Assembly: GCF_008033135.1 (NCBI RefSeq)
Contig: NZ_CP041335.1
Coordinates: forward strand, 434,001 to 498,000
DNA from: Chitinolyticbacter meiyuanensis
Lineage (GTDB): Bacteria > Pseudomonadota > Gammaproteobacteria > Burkholderiales > Chitinibacteraceae
Reading direction: 5' to 3'
Length of the DNA: 64,000 nt
Shown one piece after another: positions 28,644-39,422 of the stretch. A program made the position numbers and the translations under genes. Positions within the stretch are counted from its first letter, which is position 1. The number at the start of each line of letters is the position of its first letter. The notes below the pieces were generated by a model that made no database searches, was not told the origin of the DNA, and saw only the letters and a list, made by a program, of their open reading frames with translations.

Positions 28644-29992
28644 TGTTGACGCTACGCGAAACCGCGCTGGCGCTGGAAGCAAACCTGGTCGGCAATGCCG
28701 ATCTGGTGTTCGACCGGGTCACCACCGACAGCCGCGACGTGCGGCCAGGGGATCTGTTCGTCGCCCTCAAGGGCGACCGTTTCGATGGCCACGACTATGT
28801 GGCAGGCGCGTTGGTGGCCGGCGCCGTCGCTGCGCTGGTCGATCACGCCACTGGCGCTGCCAATGAACTGGTCGTGGCCGACACGCTGGCTGCGCTGGGC
28901 CGGCTTGGCGCCTACTGGCGCCACAAGCTCGATCCCACGGTGATTGCCATCACCGGCAGCAACGGCAAGACCACGGTGAAGGAAATGACCGCCACCGTGC
29001 TGCGCGAACTGGCCGGCAGTGACGCCGTGCTGGCCACGCAGGGCAACCTGAACAACCACATCGGCGTGCCGCTGACGCTGCTGTCGCTGCGTGCCGAGCA
29101 CCGCTATGCCGTGGTCGAGATGGGCATGAACCATTTCGGCGAGATCGACTACCTGACACACCTGGCCGCGCCGGATGTCGCCCTTGTCAACAACGCTGCC
29201 AGTGCCCACCTGGAGGCGCTGGGCTCGGTGGAGGGTGTGGCGCAGGCCAAGGGCGAGCTCTTCGGCGGCCTCTCCGACGGCGGCATCGCCATCATCAATG
29301 CCGATGACGAATACGCCGCGCTGTGGAGCCAGCTCGCGGCGGGCAGGAAGCAGATCACCTTCGGCGTGAACGCCGCAGAGGTCGGTGCGCGCGAGATCGA
29401 GCTCGGGGTGGAAGCGAGCCGCTTCATCCTCGACCTGCCGCTCGACGATGCGCCGGCCAATCTGCCGGTGCCGGGTCTGCACAACGTGCGCAATGCGCTG
29501 GCCGCCGCCGCCGTCGCCTATGCGCTCGGCTTCGCGGTCAGTGACATCGCCCATGCACTCGGCCAGTACCGCGGTGTCAAGGGCCGGCTGCAGATGAAGC
29601 GTGCCACCAATGGTGCGCGCGTGATCGACGACAGCTACAACGCCAATCCCGATTCGATGAAGGCGGCGATCGACGTGCTGGTCGCCAGCGGCGGCGACAC
29701 CGTGCTGGTGCTGGGTGACATCGGCGAGGTCGGCGCCAACGCCGCCGCGCTGCATGCCGAGGTCGGCGCCTACGCCCGCGCGCGCGGCGTCGGCAAGCTC
29801 TTCACGCTGGGCGAGCAGATGTGCCATGCCGCTGAGGCGTTCGGCGAGGGCGCTGAACATCACGCCGACAACCTGACCTCGTTGCTGACCGTGCTGCAAA
29901 ACGCCGCCACGCCGCAGAGCACCGTGCTGGTGAAAGGGTCGCGCTTCATGAAGATGGAACGCGTGGTCGACGCACTGGTGGAGGGAAACTGA
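28640..29992 (+). CDS. murF: UDP-MurNAc-tripeptide:D-Ala-D-Ala ligase
   Basis: The protein has 450 residues. The Mur ligase P-loop is [13 protein letters not shown] near residues 109-121, with [10 protein letters not shown] and [11 protein letters not shown] further on. It adds D-Ala-D-Ala to complete the pentapeptide precursor. The first of two tandem ATGs (28640, 28643) overlaps murE; either could be used. Confidence 0.97.
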   Translation: MMLTLRETALALEANLVGNADLVFDRVTTDSRDVRPGDLFVALKGDRFDGHDYVAGALVAGAVAALVDHATGAANELVVADTLAALGRLGAYWRHKLDPTVIAITGSNGKTTVKEMTATVLRELAGSDAVLATQGNLNNHIGVPLTLLSLRAEHRYAVVEMGMNHFGEIDYLTHLAAPDVALVNNAASAHLEALGSVEGVAQAKGELFGGLSDGGIAIINADDEYAALWSQLAAGRKQITFGVNAAEVGAREIELGVEASRFILDLPLDDAPANLPVPGLHNVRNALAAAAVAYALGFAVSDIAHALGQYRGVKGRLQMKRATNGARVIDDSYNANPDSMKAAIDVLVASGGDTVLVLGDIGEVGANAAALHAEVGAYARARGVGKLFTLGEQMCHAAEAFGEGAEHHADNLTSLLTVLQNAATPQSTVLVKGSRFMKMERVVDALVEGN

Positions 29993-29993
29993 G

Positions 29994-31079
29994 ATGCTGC
30001 TTTGGCTATTCGATTGGCTGGGCGAATCGGTCCGCGCCTTCAATGTCTTCAACTACCTGACGCTGCGCGCCGTGCTGTCGGTGATGACCGCGCTCGGCAT
30101 CTCCTGGCTGCTCGGCCCCTGGGTGATCCAGAAGCTGACCGAGCTCAAGGTAGGCCAGGCCGTACGCAATGACGGCCCGCAGACCCACCTCGTCAAGGCC
30201 GGCACGCCGACCATGGGCGGCACGCTGATCCTCTTGGCCATTGGCCTGACCACGCTGCTGTGGGGCGACCTTTCCAACAAGTACGTGTGGCTCACGCTGG
30301 TCGTCACGCTGGCGACCGGCGTGATCGGCTTCGTCGACGACTACAAGAAGGTGGCGCTGAAGAACCCCAAGGGATTGTCGGCCAAAGCCAAGATGTTCTG
30401 GCAATCGGTCATCGCCATTGGCGCCGGACTGTTCCTCACCTGGTTCGCCAAGGATCCGACCCAGACCGGCTTCGTGGTGCCGTTCTTCAAGGAAATCCTC
30501 TACCCGTTCGGCGCCATCGGCTTCTGTGTGTTGACCTATTTCGTCATCGTCGGCACCAGCAACGCGGTGAACCTCACCGATGGGCTCGATGGCCTCGCCA
30601 TCATGCCAACGGTGCTGGTGTCGGGCGCGTTCTGCATCTTCGCCTATGTCGCCGGCAACGCAGTGTTCTCCAAGTACCTGGGCGTGCCGCACGTGCCAGG
30701 TGCTGGCGAGCTGGTGATCTTCTGCGCCGCCATGGCCGGCGCCGGCCTTGGCTTTCTCTGGTTCAACGCCTACCCGGCCGAAGTGTTCATGGGCGACGTC
30801 GGCGCGCTGGCGCTGGGCGCGGGCCTCGGCACCGTGGCGGTGATCGTGCGCCAGGAAATCGTGCTGCTGATCATGGGCGGCGTGTTCGTGGTCGAAGCGC
30901 TCTCCGTGATGATCCAGGTCGCCAGCTTCAAGATGACCGGCAAGCGGGTGTTCCGCATGGCGCCGCTGCATCACCACTACGAACTCAAGGGCTGGAAGGA
31001 GACGCAGGTGGTCGTGCGTTTCTGGATCATAACGATGCTGCTGGTGATGGCCGGCCTCGCCACGCTGAAGCTGCGCTAG
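29994..31079 (+). CDS. mraY: Phospho-N-acetylmuramoyl-pentapeptide transferase
   Basis: The protein has 361 residues with about ten transmembrane helices. Active-site motifs are visible: [10 protein letters not shown] with the Asp pair, [13 protein letters not shown], and [15 protein letters not shown] with the His cluster. It transfers phospho-MurNAc-pentapeptide to undecaprenyl phosphate, forming lipid I in the inner membrane. It starts one base after the murF stop. Confidence 0.98.
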   Translation: MLLWLFDWLGESVRAFNVFNYLTLRAVLSVMTALGISWLLGPWVIQKLTELKVGQAVRNDGPQTHLVKAGTPTMGGTLILLAIGLTTLLWGDLSNKYVWLTLVVTLATGVIGFVDDYKKVALKNPKGLSAKAKMFWQSVIAIGAGLFLTWFAKDPTQTGFVVPFFKEILYPFGAIGFCVLTYFVIVGTSNAVNLTDGLDGLAIMPTVLVSGAFCIFAYVAGNAVFSKYLGVPHVPGAGELVIFCAAMAGAGLGFLWFNAYPAEVFMGDVGALALGAGLGTVAVIVRQEIVLLIMGGVFVVEALSVMIQVASFKMTGKRVFRMAPLHHHYELKGWKETQVVVRFWIITMLLVMAGLATLKLR

Positions 31080-31091
31080 GCGGATGGACAA

Positions 31092-32504
31092 ATGAACTAC
31101 GCAGGCAAACACACCATCGTCGTCGGGCTCGGGGATACCGGCCTGTCGGCTGCCCGCTGGCTGGCGGCGCGTAATGCGCGCGTCACCGTGGCGGACAGTC
31201 GCACCGCGCCGCCCAACGTCGATGCGTTGAAGGCCGCCGTGCCACAGGCCGAGCTGCGGCTGGGCGCATTCTCGGCGCACACCTTCATCGATGCCGACCT
31301 GCTGGTGGTCAGCCCCGGCGTCGCGCTCGCCACACCGGCCGTTGCCGCCACCGTGCAGCGCGGCGTGCCGGCCGTGGGCGACGTCGAGCTGTTCGCGCGC
31401 GAGATCGCCGCACGGCGCGCGGCCGGCAGGGCGGTGAAGGTGATCGCCATCACCGGTTCCAACGGCAAGTCCACCGTCACCACCATGGTCGGCAAGATGT
31501 GCGAGGCGGCCGGCCTCAAGACTGTGGTCGCCGGCAACATCGGCCTGCCGGTGCTCGATGCGCTGGGCGACCCCAAGACGAAGACCGCTGACGTCTACGT
31601 GCTCGAACTCTCCAGCTTCCAGCTGGAAACCACCGGTTCGCTGGCGGCCGATGCCGCCACCGTGCTCAACGTCAGCGAGGATCACCTCGACCGCTACGAC
31701 GGCATGAAGGGCTATGCCGCCGCCAAGGCACGCATCTTCAGCGGCAGCGGCGCCCAGGTGCTGAACCGCGAGGACGACTACAGCCGCGACATGGGTCTGC
31801 CGGGCCGACACGTGATCCGCTTCGGCCAGGATGCGCCGCGCCGCGCCGATGAATACGGCCTTGTCGCTGCCGGCAAGGATATCGAGCTGCGCCTGGGTGA
31901 AACCGTGCTGATGCGGGCGGACGACCTGCCCATCGCCGGCCTGCACAACGCGGTGAACGCGCTGTCCGCGATCGCACTGTGCCGCGCCATCGGCTTGCCG
32001 TTGCCGCCGCTGGTGGCTGCGCTCAAGGCGTTCAAGGGCTTGCCGCACCGCGTCGAGTTTGTCGCCAGTCGCCATGGCGTGGATTACTACGACGATTCCA
32101 AGGGCACCAACGTCGGCGCGACCGAGGCGGCGCTCAAGGGCATGACCCGGCCGGTGGTGCTGATCGCCGGTGGCGACGGCAAGGGCCAGGATTTCACGCC
32201 GTTGCTGCCGGCGTGCGAGCGCATCTGCCGTGCGGTGCTGCTGATCGGCCGCGATGGCCCGCAGATCGCCGAGGTGCTGGCCGAGGCCCATTCCACCTAC
32301 ATCGCGGATGACGGCGACGGCGAGAACTTCCTGCCGGTGCTGGAGCTGCCGACGCTGGACATGGCGGTGCAGATGGCGGCCAACCTCGCCGAGTCGGGCG
32401 ATGTGGTGCTGCTGTCGCCGGCCTGCGCCAGCCTCGACATGTTCCGCAACTACCATCACCGCGCCGAGGTATTCATCGACGCGGTCAAGGCGCTGCCCGC
32501 ATGA
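31092..32504 (+). CDS. murD: UDP-MurNAc-L-Ala:D-Glu ligase
   Basis: The protein has 470 residues. An N-terminal Rossmann-like domain ([15 protein letters not shown]), the P-loop [15 protein letters not shown] near residues 120-134, and [13 protein letters not shown] at the ADP site identify MurD. It adds D-glutamate in the cytoplasm. It overlaps ftsW by four bases, so translation is coupled. Confidence 0.97.
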   Translation: MNYAGKHTIVVGLGDTGLSAARWLAARNARVTVADSRTAPPNVDALKAAVPQAELRLGAFSAHTFIDADLLVVSPGVALATPAVAATVQRGVPAVGDVELFAREIAARRAAGRAVKVIAITGSNGKSTVTTMVGKMCEAAGLKTVVAGNIGLPVLDALGDPKTKTADVYVLELSSFQLETTGSLAADAATVLNVSEDHLDRYDGMKGYAAAKARIFSGSGAQVLNREDDYSRDMGLPGRHVIRFGQDAPRRADEYGLVAAGKDIELRLGETVLMRADDLPIAGLHNAVNALSAIALCRAIGLPLPPLVAALKAFKGLPHRVEFVASRHGVDYYDDSKGTNVGATEAALKGMTRPVVLIAGGDGKGQDFTPLLPACERICRAVLLIGRDGPQIAEVLAEAHSTYIADDGDGENFLPVLELPTLDMAVQMAANLAESGDVVLLSPACASLDMFRNYHHRAEVFIDAVKALPA

Positions 32505-33688
32505 AGCAGCTCTTCTACCAGGCCCTGAGCCGCGTCCGCCCCAGCATGAGCGCCTACGATGTCGCGCTCACCTGGGGGGTATTGCTGCTGATCTGCTTCG
32601 GCCTGGTGATGGTCTATTCGGCCTCGATCGCCATGGCCGAGGTCGATAAGGACACCGGTTTCCGCTCCACCTACTTCCTGATCCGCCACGGCATCTTCCT
32701 CACCGTGGGGCTGACTGCGGGTTTCATCGCCTTCAATATCCCGACCAAGACCTGGCAGCAGTACGCGCCGTTGCTGTTCATCATCGGCGTGATCCTGCTG
32801 GCGCTGGTGCTGGTGCCCGGCATCGGCCGCGAGGTGAACGGCAGCCGCCGCTGGCTGTCGCTGTTCGTGATCAACCTGCAGCCGTCCGAGCTGATGAAGT
32901 TCATCGTGGTGCTGTACGCCGCCGACTACACGGTGCGCAAGGCAGCCTTCATGGGTGGTGATTTCGTTGCCAGCATCACCAAGGGCCTGCTGCCCATGCT
33001 GGTGGTGATGCTGGTGGTCGGTGGCCTGCTGCTGCTGGAGCCCGATTTCGGTGCCTTCGCCGTGATCACCGCCATCGCCGTGGGCCTGCTGTTCCTCGGC
33101 GGCTTCGACTGGCGGCTGTTCGCTGGCCTGATCGCGCTGCTGGCGATCGGCTTCGTCGGCCTCGTGGTCAGCTCGCCGTACCGGATGCAGCGGGTGTTGG
33201 GCTTCCTCGATCCGTGGCAGGACCCGTACGGCAAGGGCTACCAGCTCAGTCACTCGCTGATCGCCTTCGGCCGCGGCGAATGGACCGGGGTGGGGCTGGG
33301 CGCCAGCGTCGAGAAGCTGTCCTACCTGCCCGAGGCGCATACCGACTTCCTGATGGCCATCATCGCCGAGGAGCTGGGCTTCGTCGGCGTGGCCTTGGTG
33401 GTGTGCCTGTTTGCCTTCATCGTGTTCCGCGCCTTCATGATCGGCGTGCAGGCCGCCAAGCTCGACCGCACATACCAGGCACTGGTGGCACAAGGTATCG
33501 GCATCTGGTTCGGCGTGCAGTCGGTGATCAACATCGGCGTGAACATGGGCCTGTTACCAACCAAGGGGCTGACACTGCCGCTGCTGTCGTTCGGTGGCTC
33601 GGGCATCCTCGCCAACCTGGTCACGCTGGGTGTGCTGCTACGCGTCGACTACGAGAACCGCCAGGCGCTGCGAGGGTTCAAGACATGA
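32501..33688 (+). CDS. ftsW: Septal peptidoglycan glycosyltransferase FtsW (SEDS)
   Basis: The protein has 395 residues and about ten transmembrane helices. SEDS-family blocks are present: [20 protein letters not shown] with the conserved catalytic-region residues, [14 protein letters not shown] and [10 protein letters not shown]. It polymerises lipid II at the septum with FtsI. It overlaps murD and murG. Confidence 0.97.
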   Translation: MKQLFYQALSRVRPSMSAYDVALTWGVLLLICFGLVMVYSASIAMAEVDKDTGFRSTYFLIRHGIFLTVGLTAGFIAFNIPTKTWQQYAPLLFIIGVILLALVLVPGIGREVNGSRRWLSLFVINLQPSELMKFIVVLYAADYTVRKAAFMGGDFVASITKGLLPMLVVMLVVGGLLLLEPDFGAFAVITAIAVGLLFLGGFDWRLFAGLIALLAIGFVGLVVSSPYRMQRVLGFLDPWQDPYGKGYQLSHSLIAFGRGEWTGVGLGASVEKLSYLPEAHTDFLMAIIAEELGFVGVALVVCLFAFIVFRAFMIGVQAAKLDRTYQALVAQGIGIWFGVQSVINIGVNMGLLPTKGLTLPLLSFGGSGILANLVTLGVLLRVDYENRQALRGFKT

Positions 33689-34755
33689 GCCGCCGCACCC
33701 TGCTCGTGATGGCCGGCGGTACCGGCGGCCACATCTTCCCCGCACTGGCCGTGGCCCAGGCCGTGCGCGAGCACGGCTGGGATGTGGTGTGGCTGGGCGC
33801 CAAGGGCGCGATGGAAACACGCATCGTGCCACAGCACGACATCCCGCTCGAGACGCTCGCCATCGGCGGCGTACGCGGCAAGGGCATGTTCACCAAGCTG
33901 ATCCAGCCGTGGGTGCAGCTGAAGGCGCTCTTTGGCGCCCTGAACGCGATCTTCCGCCACCGGCCGGACGTGGCCATCGGGTTTGGCGGTTTCACCGGCT
34001 TTCCGGGCGGGCTCGCGATGCGGCTCATGTGGCTGCCGCTGGTGATCCACGAACAGAACTCGGTCGCAGGCCTGACCAACAAGACGCTGGCACGCATCGC
34101 CAACCGTGTGCTCTACGCCTTCCCCGGCGCCTTCCCCCGGCGTGACGACGGTTACGTCGGCAACCCGGTGCGCAGCGAGATCACCGGCGTGGCGCCGCCC
34201 GCCGAGCGCTACGGCCCGCGTTCTGGCCCGCTGAAGCTGCTGGTCGTCGGCGGTAGCCTCGGTGCACAGGTGTTCAACGAGCAGGTGCCGCAGGCGCTGG
34301 CGCTGCTGGCGCCGGAGCGCCGGCCGCAGGTGATCCACCAGGCTGGTGAAAAGCATATCGACGCGCTCAAGGTCCACTACGCGGCGGCCGGTGTCGACGC
34401 TGAGTGCGTCGCCTTCATCGCCGACATGGCGGCGGCGTATGCCGAGGCGGACCTGGTGCTGTGCCGTGCCGGCGCGCTCACGGTCTCGGAGCTTGCCTGC
34501 GTTGGCGTTGCCAGCGTGCTGGTGCCGTTTCCGCACGCGGTGGACGACCACCAGACCGGCAACGCGCGGTTCCTCGCCGAGGCCGGCGCAGGCACGCTGT
34601 TGCCACAAACCGAATTGACGGCAGCACGCCTTGCCGCGCTGCTGGAACAGACCAACCGCACCGATTGCCTGGTGATGGCGGAGAAGGCGCGCGCGCTTGC
34701 CAAGCCGGACGCCACCGCCAGCGTCGTCGCGGTCATTGAAGCATTGGCAGGTTAG
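33685..34755 (+). CDS. murG: UDP-GlcNAc:lipid I N-acetylglucosaminyltransferase
   Basis: The protein has 356 residues. The N-terminal acceptor-side motif [14 protein letters not shown] and the C-terminal UDP-GlcNAc motif [15 protein letters not shown] are diagnostic, and [12 protein letters not shown] lies at the domain interface. It makes lipid II on the inner membrane face. The ATG at 33685 overlaps the ftsW stop; a longer upstream frame is rejected as ftsW shadow. Confidence 0.97.
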   Translation: MSRRTLLVMAGGTGGHIFPALAVAQAVREHGWDVVWLGAKGAMETRIVPQHDIPLETLAIGGVRGKGMFTKLIQPWVQLKALFGALNAIFRHRPDVAIGFGGFTGFPGGLAMRLMWLPLVIHEQNSVAGLTNKTLARIANRVLYAFPGAFPRRDDGYVGNPVRSEITGVAPPAERYGPRSGPLKLLVVGGSLGAQVFNEQVPQALALLAPERRPQVIHQAGEKHIDALKVHYAAAGVDAECVAFIADMAAAYAEADLVLCRAGALTVSELACVGVASVLVPFPHAVDDHQTGNARFLAEAGAGTLLPQTELTAARLAALLEQTNRTDCLVMAEKARALAKPDATASVVAVIEALAG

Positions 34756-34759
34756 GAAC

Positions 34760-36151
34760 ATGAAACACAAGGTCAAACGCATCCACTTCGTCGGCATCGG
34801 TGGCGTCGGCATGAGCGGCATCGCCGAGGTGCTGCTCAACCTCGGCTTCGAGGTCTCCGGCACCGATCTGGGCAGCAATGCCACCACGCAACGGCTGGCC
34901 ACCGCCGGTGCCAGCGTGCACCAGGGCCACGCGGCCGAATTTGTCGCCAATGCCGACGTGGTGGTGATCTCCAGCGCGGTGAAGGACGACAACCCGGAAG
35001 TGGTCGCGGCGCGTGCGCGCAAGATCCCGGTGGTGCCGCGTGCGATGATGCTGGCCGAGCTGATGCGGCTCAAACAAGGCATTGCCATTGCCGGCACCCA
35101 CGGCAAGACGACCACCACCAGCCTGACCGCATCCATCCTCGAAGCGGCCGGGCTCGATCCCACCTTCGTCATCGGCGGCAAGCTGCACGCGGCTGGTTCC
35201 AACGCGCGGCTCGGCTCAGGCGATTTCCTGGTCGCCGAGGCGGACGAGAGCGATGCGTCCTTCCTGTTGCTGAGTCCGGTGATCTCGGTCGTCACCAATA
35301 TCGACGCCGATCACATGGATACCTACGGCCATGACTTCGAGAAACTGAAGCAGGCCTTCGTCGATTTCCTCTACCACCTGCCGTTCTACGGCCGCGCGGT
35401 GCTGTGCGTCGACGACCCGGTGGTGCGCGAGATCCTGCCGCGCGTGACCAGCCCGGTCACCACCTATGGCGTGAGCGCGGACGCCATGCTGCGCGCCGAG
35501 AACGTGGTCGCCGCCGCTGGCCAGATGCGGTTCGACGCGGTGTGGGAGAACGGCGAGACGCGCCGCATTCCGGTCACGCTCAACCTGCCGGGCATGCACA
35601 ACGTGCTGAATGCGCTCGCTGCCATCGGCATCGCGCTGGAAGTCGGTGCCTCCGAAGCGGCCATCCAGAAGGCGCTGGCCGAATTCCAGGGCGTGGGCCG
35701 GCGCTTCCAGCGCTACGGCGAAGTGGCGCTGCAGGCCGGAGGCAGCTTCACCGTGGTCGACGATTACGGGCACCACCCGGTCGAGATGGCCGCGACGCTG
35801 GCCGCCGCGCGCGGTGCCTTTCCGGGGCGCCGGTTGCTGCTGGCGTTCCAGCCGCACCGCTATACCCGCACCCGCGATTGCTTCGAGGATTTCGTCAAGG
35901 TGCTGAACACCGTCGATGGCCTGCTGCTGGCCGAGGTCTACGCCGCTGGCGAAGCACCCATCGTCGCGGCCGACGGCCGGGCGCTGGCGCGCGCGGTGCG
36001 CGTGGCCGGCAAGGTCGAGCCGGTGTTCGTGGAGCAGATTGCAGACATGCCAGCCGCGATTTTTGCGGCGGTACAGGATGGCGATGTGGTGATCACCATG
36101 GGTGCCGGTTCGATCGGCGGCATTCCCGCGAAACTGGTGGCGGGGGCGTGA
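34760..36151 (+). CDS. murC: UDP-MurNAc:L-alanine ligase
   Basis: The protein has 463 residues from the ATG at 34760, four bases after the murG stop and preceded by AGGA. It opens with the Rossmann-like [18 protein letters not shown]; the P-loop [11 protein letters not shown] and the block [12 protein letters not shown] identify MurC. It adds the first amino acid of the stem peptide. murB is not next to it, unlike in some dcw clusters. Confidence 0.97.
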   Translation: MKHKVKRIHFVGIGGVGMSGIAEVLLNLGFEVSGTDLGSNATTQRLATAGASVHQGHAAEFVANADVVVISSAVKDDNPEVVAARARKIPVVPRAMMLAELMRLKQGIAIAGTHGKTTTTSLTASILEAAGLDPTFVIGGKLHAAGSNARLGSGDFLVAEADESDASFLLLSPVISVVTNIDADHMDTYGHDFEKLKQAFVDFLYHLPFYGRAVLCVDDPVVREILPRVTSPVTTYGVSADAMLRAENVVAAAGQMRFDAVWENGETRRIPVTLNLPGMHNVLNALAAIGIALEVGASEAAIQKALAEFQGVGRRFQRYGEVALQAGGSFTVVDDYGHHPVEMAATLAAARGAFPGRRLLLAFQPHRYTRTRDCFEDFVKVLNTVDGLLLAEVYAAGEAPIVAADGRALARAVRVAGKVEPVFVEQIADMPAAIFAAVQDGDVVITMGAGSIGGIPAKLVAGA

Positions 36152-36152
36152 G

Positions 36153-37073
36153 ATGAGCATGAAGCAGCAATACGGCAAGGTCGCGGTGGTGATGGGCGGT
36201 GATTCCACCGAGCGCGAAGTCTCGTTGATGAGTGGCAAGGGCGTGCTCGATGCACTGCGCAGCCAGGGCGTCGATGCTCAGGCCTTCGATCCGGCCGAGC
36301 GGCCGCTGACCGATCTCGTCGAGGACGGCTTCGATCGTGCCTTCCTGATCCTGCATGGCGGCGAGGGTGAGGATGGCACTATCCAGGGTGCGCTCGAATA
36401 CCTCGGCGTGCCGTACACCGGCTGTGGCGTGATGGCGAGCGCCATCGGCATGGACAAGTGGCGCACCAAGCTGATGTGGCAGGCGGTGGGCCTGCCGGTG
36501 CCGGCCTACCTGCTGCTCGACGCACAGAGCGATTTCGACTCGGTGCTTGCCAAGCTCGGTTCGCCGGTATTCGTGAAGCCGTCCAATGGCGGCTCCAGTG
36601 TGGGCGTCACCAAGTGCCGCACTGCTGACGAGATCCGTGCCGCCTATGAGGTCGCAGCGCGGTACGACCCGCTGGTGATGGTCGAGCAGGCCGTGACCGG
36701 TGGCGAATACAGCTGCGCGGTGCTGGACGGCAAGGCGCTGGCCACGGTGAAGATCGAGCCCGCCACCGAGTTCTACGACTACGAAGCCAAGTACTTCCGT
36801 GACGACACCGTCTACACCTGTCCCGGCCTTACCGGTGACGCAGAAACCCAGGCGCGCCAGCTCGCCGAAGTGGCGTACCGCGTGCTGGGCGCCACCGGCT
36901 GGGCACGCATCGATTTCCTGACCGACCCGCAGGGCAAGGCCTACCTCCTGGAGCCGAACACCGCGCCCGGCATGACCAGCCACAGCCTGTTCCCGGTCTG
37001 TGCCCGCGAAGCGGGCATCAGCTACGAGCAACTGGTGCTGAAGATTCTGGATACGACGTTGGAGCAGGAATAA
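36153..37073 (+). CDS. ddl: D-alanine:D-alanine ligase
   Basis: The protein has 306 residues of the ATP-grasp family. Motifs include VVMGGDSTEREVSL, HGGEGEDGTIQG, FVKPSNGGSSVGV and the C-terminal metal site LLEPNTAPGMTSHS. It supplies D-Ala-D-Ala to MurF. It begins one base after the murC stop. It is followed by the largest gap of the dcw cluster, which holds a structured repeat. Confidence 0.97.
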   Translation: MSMKQQYGKVAVVMGGDSTEREVSLMSGKGVLDALRSQGVDAQAFDPAERPLTDLVEDGFDRAFLILHGGEGEDGTIQGALEYLGVPYTGCGVMASAIGMDKWRTKLMWQAVGLPVPAYLLLDAQSDFDSVLAKLGSPVFVKPSNGGSSVGVTKCRTADEIRAAYEVAARYDPLVMVEQAVTGGEYSCAVLDGKALATVKIEPATEFYDYEAKYFRDDTVYTCPGLTGDAETQARQLAEVAYRVLGATGWARIDFLTDPQGKAYLLEPNTAPGMTSHSLFPVCAREAGISYEQLVLKILDTTLEQE

Positions 37074-37157
37074 GGCCATGCCTGCTTCCCATGTTTGCCG
37101 TTTGAGAACCGAGAGAGAGGACACGTGATTTCGGCACCAAGAGAACCTCGTCAGGGC

Positions 37158-37275
37158 GTCGCGAGCGACTGCCAGGCAAGGAGTCAGCAGCGCAGTCACC
37201 GCAACGTACATGCGTACGTGAGGATGACGAGCAGCGCACGACGCCGCATGGCGGTCGCGCAGCAGCCATGCCGAG
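37158..37275 (+). repeat. Structured intergenic element, copy A (ddl-ftsQ gap)
   Basis: These 118 bases align with the reverse complement of 40601-40718: an identical 10-base start (GTCGCGAGCG), the shared CACCG, AGGATG-n-CGAG, CGCAGCAG, and an identical CCGAG end. A central hairpin ACGTAC-ATGC-GTACGT sits at 37204-37219. An outer stem GCGACTGCCA (37165-37174) can pair with TGGCGGTCGC (37249-37258), with one G-U pair. No good coding frame is seen. It could be a small RNA, a mobile repeat (REP/MITE-like) or a DNA structure. Confidence 0.65.
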
Positions 37276-37281
37276 GTTCGA

Positions 37282-38076
37282 ATGTGGGATAAGCCGCAAC
37301 TCTTGATGTGGTTCGCCAATCTGCTCACCGGCCTTGCTGCCTTGCTGCTGTTCTATTCGCTGGTGTTCCTGGCGGTGAACTCGCCGCTGTTCCCGGTCAA
37401 GCGCATCAAGGTGGATGGCGAGCTCGCGCATGTGACCAAGGAGCAGTTGCAGTACGTGATCAAGAACGAGCTCAAGGGCACCTTCTTCACGCTGAACCTC
37501 GACAAGACGCGGCAGGCGTTCGAGAAGCTGCCGTGGGTACGCGAAGTCAGCGTGCGCCGGCGCTGGCCGGATCGGCTGGAAGTGCAGATCGAGGAGCACC
37601 AGGCCATTGCCCGCTGGGGCGGGGTGGCGCTGCTCAATACGCATGGCGAGCGTTTCGACGCTGCATCGAACGACCCGTTGCCGGTGCTGGAAGGCCCACC
37701 GGGCACCGAGAAGCAGATGGTCGACGGCTATCGCGAGTTCGCCGAAGTCCTGGCACCGATCAGCAAGCAGCCGGAGCACATCTGGCTGTCGGCACGGCGC
37801 GCCTGGCGGGTCGAACTCAACGACGGCACCACCATCGAGGTGGGGCGCGATGAGGCATTGGACCGGGTGAAGCGCTTCGTCGTCGCCTACCCCAATTCGC
37901 TGGCACTGATTGCGCAGAAGCAGCCGTTCCAGTACGTGGATTTGCGTTACCCCAACGGCTTTGCCGTCAGGCTGCCGGGCTACACCCCGGCCGAGCCGCC
38001 CAAGCCGGGTGCGAAGCCCGCCAAACCGGCGGCGCCGAAGCCCGCAGTACCTAGCGCGGCGGCAAGACCGGCATGA
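37282..38076 (+). CDS. ftsQ: Cell division protein FtsQ
   Basis: The protein has 264 residues. A cytoplasmic tail and one transmembrane helix (about residues 11-33, ending LVFLAVNSPLF) precede the POTRA domain (FPVKRIKVDGELAHV, about 36-105) and the beta domain. The C-terminus is Pro/Ala/Lys-rich. FtsQ links FtsL-FtsB to the divisome. The ATG directly follows the repeat element, without a clear Shine-Dalgarno, so its expression may be influenced by that structure. Confidence 0.93.
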   Translation: MWDKPQLLMWFANLLTGLAALLLFYSLVFLAVNSPLFPVKRIKVDGELAHVTKEQLQYVIKNELKGTFFTLNLDKTRQAFEKLPWVREVSVRRRWPDRLEVQIEEHQAIARWGGVALLNTHGERFDAASNDPLPVLEGPPGTEKQMVDGYREFAEVLAPISKQPEHIWLSARRAWRVELNDGTTIEVGRDEALDRVKRFVVAYPNSLALIAQKQPFQYVDLRYPNGFAVRLPGYTPAEPPKPGAKPAKPAAPKPAVPSAAARPA

Positions 38077-38134
38077 ACAAGACAAACGCGGCCCTGCGGG
38101 GCCGGATGAACCAACAGCAGGGAAGAGGTCGTCA

Positions 38135-39367
38135 GTGACTAGAGACAGCAAGAATCTCATCGTCGGGCTCGATATCGGCACCTCCAAGGTGGTGGCCGTC
38201 GTGGCCGAGATCCAGGACGACGGCAAGCTCAACGTGGTCGGGCTCGGCTCGGCCGTCAGCCGGGGCCTGAAGCGCGGCGTGGTGGTCGACATCGAGAAGA
38301 CGGTCGGCGCCATCCAGAGCGCACTCGGCGAGGCCGAGCTGATGGCCGACTGCAAGATCCGCGAAGTGTTCACCGGCATCGCCGGTAGCCATATCAAGGG
38401 CCTGAACTCGCACGGCATGGTGGCGATCAAGGACAAGGAAGTCACCCAGGCCGACATGACCCGGGTGATCGAGACCGCCAGCGCGGTGAACATCCCTACC
38501 GATCACCAGGTGCTGCACATCCTGGCGCAGGAATACGTGATCGACGGCCAGGAGGATGTGAAGGAGCCGCTCGGCATGTCCGGTGTGCGGCTGGAAGTGC
38601 GCGTGCATATCGTCTCCGGCGCAGTCTCGGCGGTGCAGAACATCACCAAGTGCGTGCGCCGCTGCGGGCTGGAGATCGCCGAGGTGATCCTGCAGCCGCT
38701 GGCCTCGGCCTACGCGGTGCTGACTGAGGACGAGAAGGACCTCGGCGTGTGCCTGGTCGATATCGGCGGCGGCACCACCGACCTTGCCGTGTTCATCGAT
38801 GGCGCCATCCGCCATACCGCGGTGATCCCCATCGCTGGCGACCAGATCACCAACGACATCGCTATGGCACTACGCACACCCACGGGCGAAGCCGAGTCGA
38901 TCAAGCTGCAGCACGGCGTGGCGCTGCGCCACATGACCGATCCGCAGACCATGATCGAGGTGCCGGGCGTGGGCGAGCGGGGTTCGCGCCAGATGAGCCG
39001 CCACACCCTGGCCGAAGTGATCGAGCCGCGCGTCGAGGAGCTCTACGGCCTAGTGCAGGCCGAGTTGCGCCGTGCCGGCTTCGAGGATCGCCTCTCCTCC
39101 GGCATCGTCATCACCGGTGGCGCGGCGCTGATGCCGGGCATGGTCGAGCTCGGCGAGGAAATCTTCCATATGCCGGTTCGCCTTGGCACGCCCAAGTACG
39201 TGGGCGGCCTTGCCGAGGTCGTCAAGAATTCGCGTTATTCGACGGCGGTCGGCCTGTTGCTGATCGCCAAGGAGCAGTACCTGAAGAATCCCGCCGGACG
39301 GATGAAGGACGGGTCGTTCGGCGATTTGCTGGGGCGCATGAAATCGTGGTTTCAGAACAATTTCTAA
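38135..39367 (+). CDS. ftsA: Cell division protein FtsA
   Basis: The protein has 410 residues from a GTG at 38135 with GAGG nearby upstream; no ATG is better placed. The actin-like fold shows NLIVGLDIGTSKVVAVV at the start, VDIGGGTTDLAVF at the second phosphate loop and SSGIVITGGAALMPG. The C-terminal amphipathic helix (FGDLLGRMKSWFQNNF) binds the membrane. It tethers FtsZ to the inner membrane. Confidence 0.97.
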   Translation: MTRDSKNLIVGLDIGTSKVVAVVAEIQDDGKLNVVGLGSAVSRGLKRGVVVDIEKTVGAIQSALGEAELMADCKIREVFTGIAGSHIKGLNSHGMVAIKDKEVTQADMTRVIETASAVNIPTDHQVLHILAQEYVIDGQEDVKEPLGMSGVRLEVRVHIVSGAVSAVQNITKCVRRCGLEIAEVILQPLASAYAVLTEDEKDLGVCLVDIGGGTTDLAVFIDGAIRHTAVIPIAGDQITNDIAMALRTPTGEAESIKLQHGVALRHMTDPQTMIEVPGVGERGSRQMSRHTLAEVIEPRVEELYGLVQAELRRAGFEDRLSSGIVITGGAALMPGMVELGEEIFHMPVRLGTPKYVGGLAEVVKNSRYSTAVGLLLIAKEQYLKNPAGRMKDGSFGDLLGRMKSWFQNNF

Positions 39368-39422
39368 GTTGTTTTTAAGTTTCGGGTCAGTTAGGTAAAA
39401 TCGGGTCTAGAGGAGAAACACC

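Noticed and set aside
30006..32459. Long minus-strand open frame of over 800 codons opposite mraY and murD
   Set aside because: It is the antisense shadow of two certain genes; it is rich in His, Gln and Arg with no family motif, as expected of GC-rich antisense frames.
37074..37281. Short plus-strand frame reading through repeat copy A
   Set aside because: The homologous copy B does not preserve the frame, and the changes follow stem pairing rather than codons.
39368..39422. Promoter for ftsZ between ftsA and ftsZ
   Set aside because: TAAAAT is present, but the only -35-like TTGTTT is 21 bases away, too far to support.
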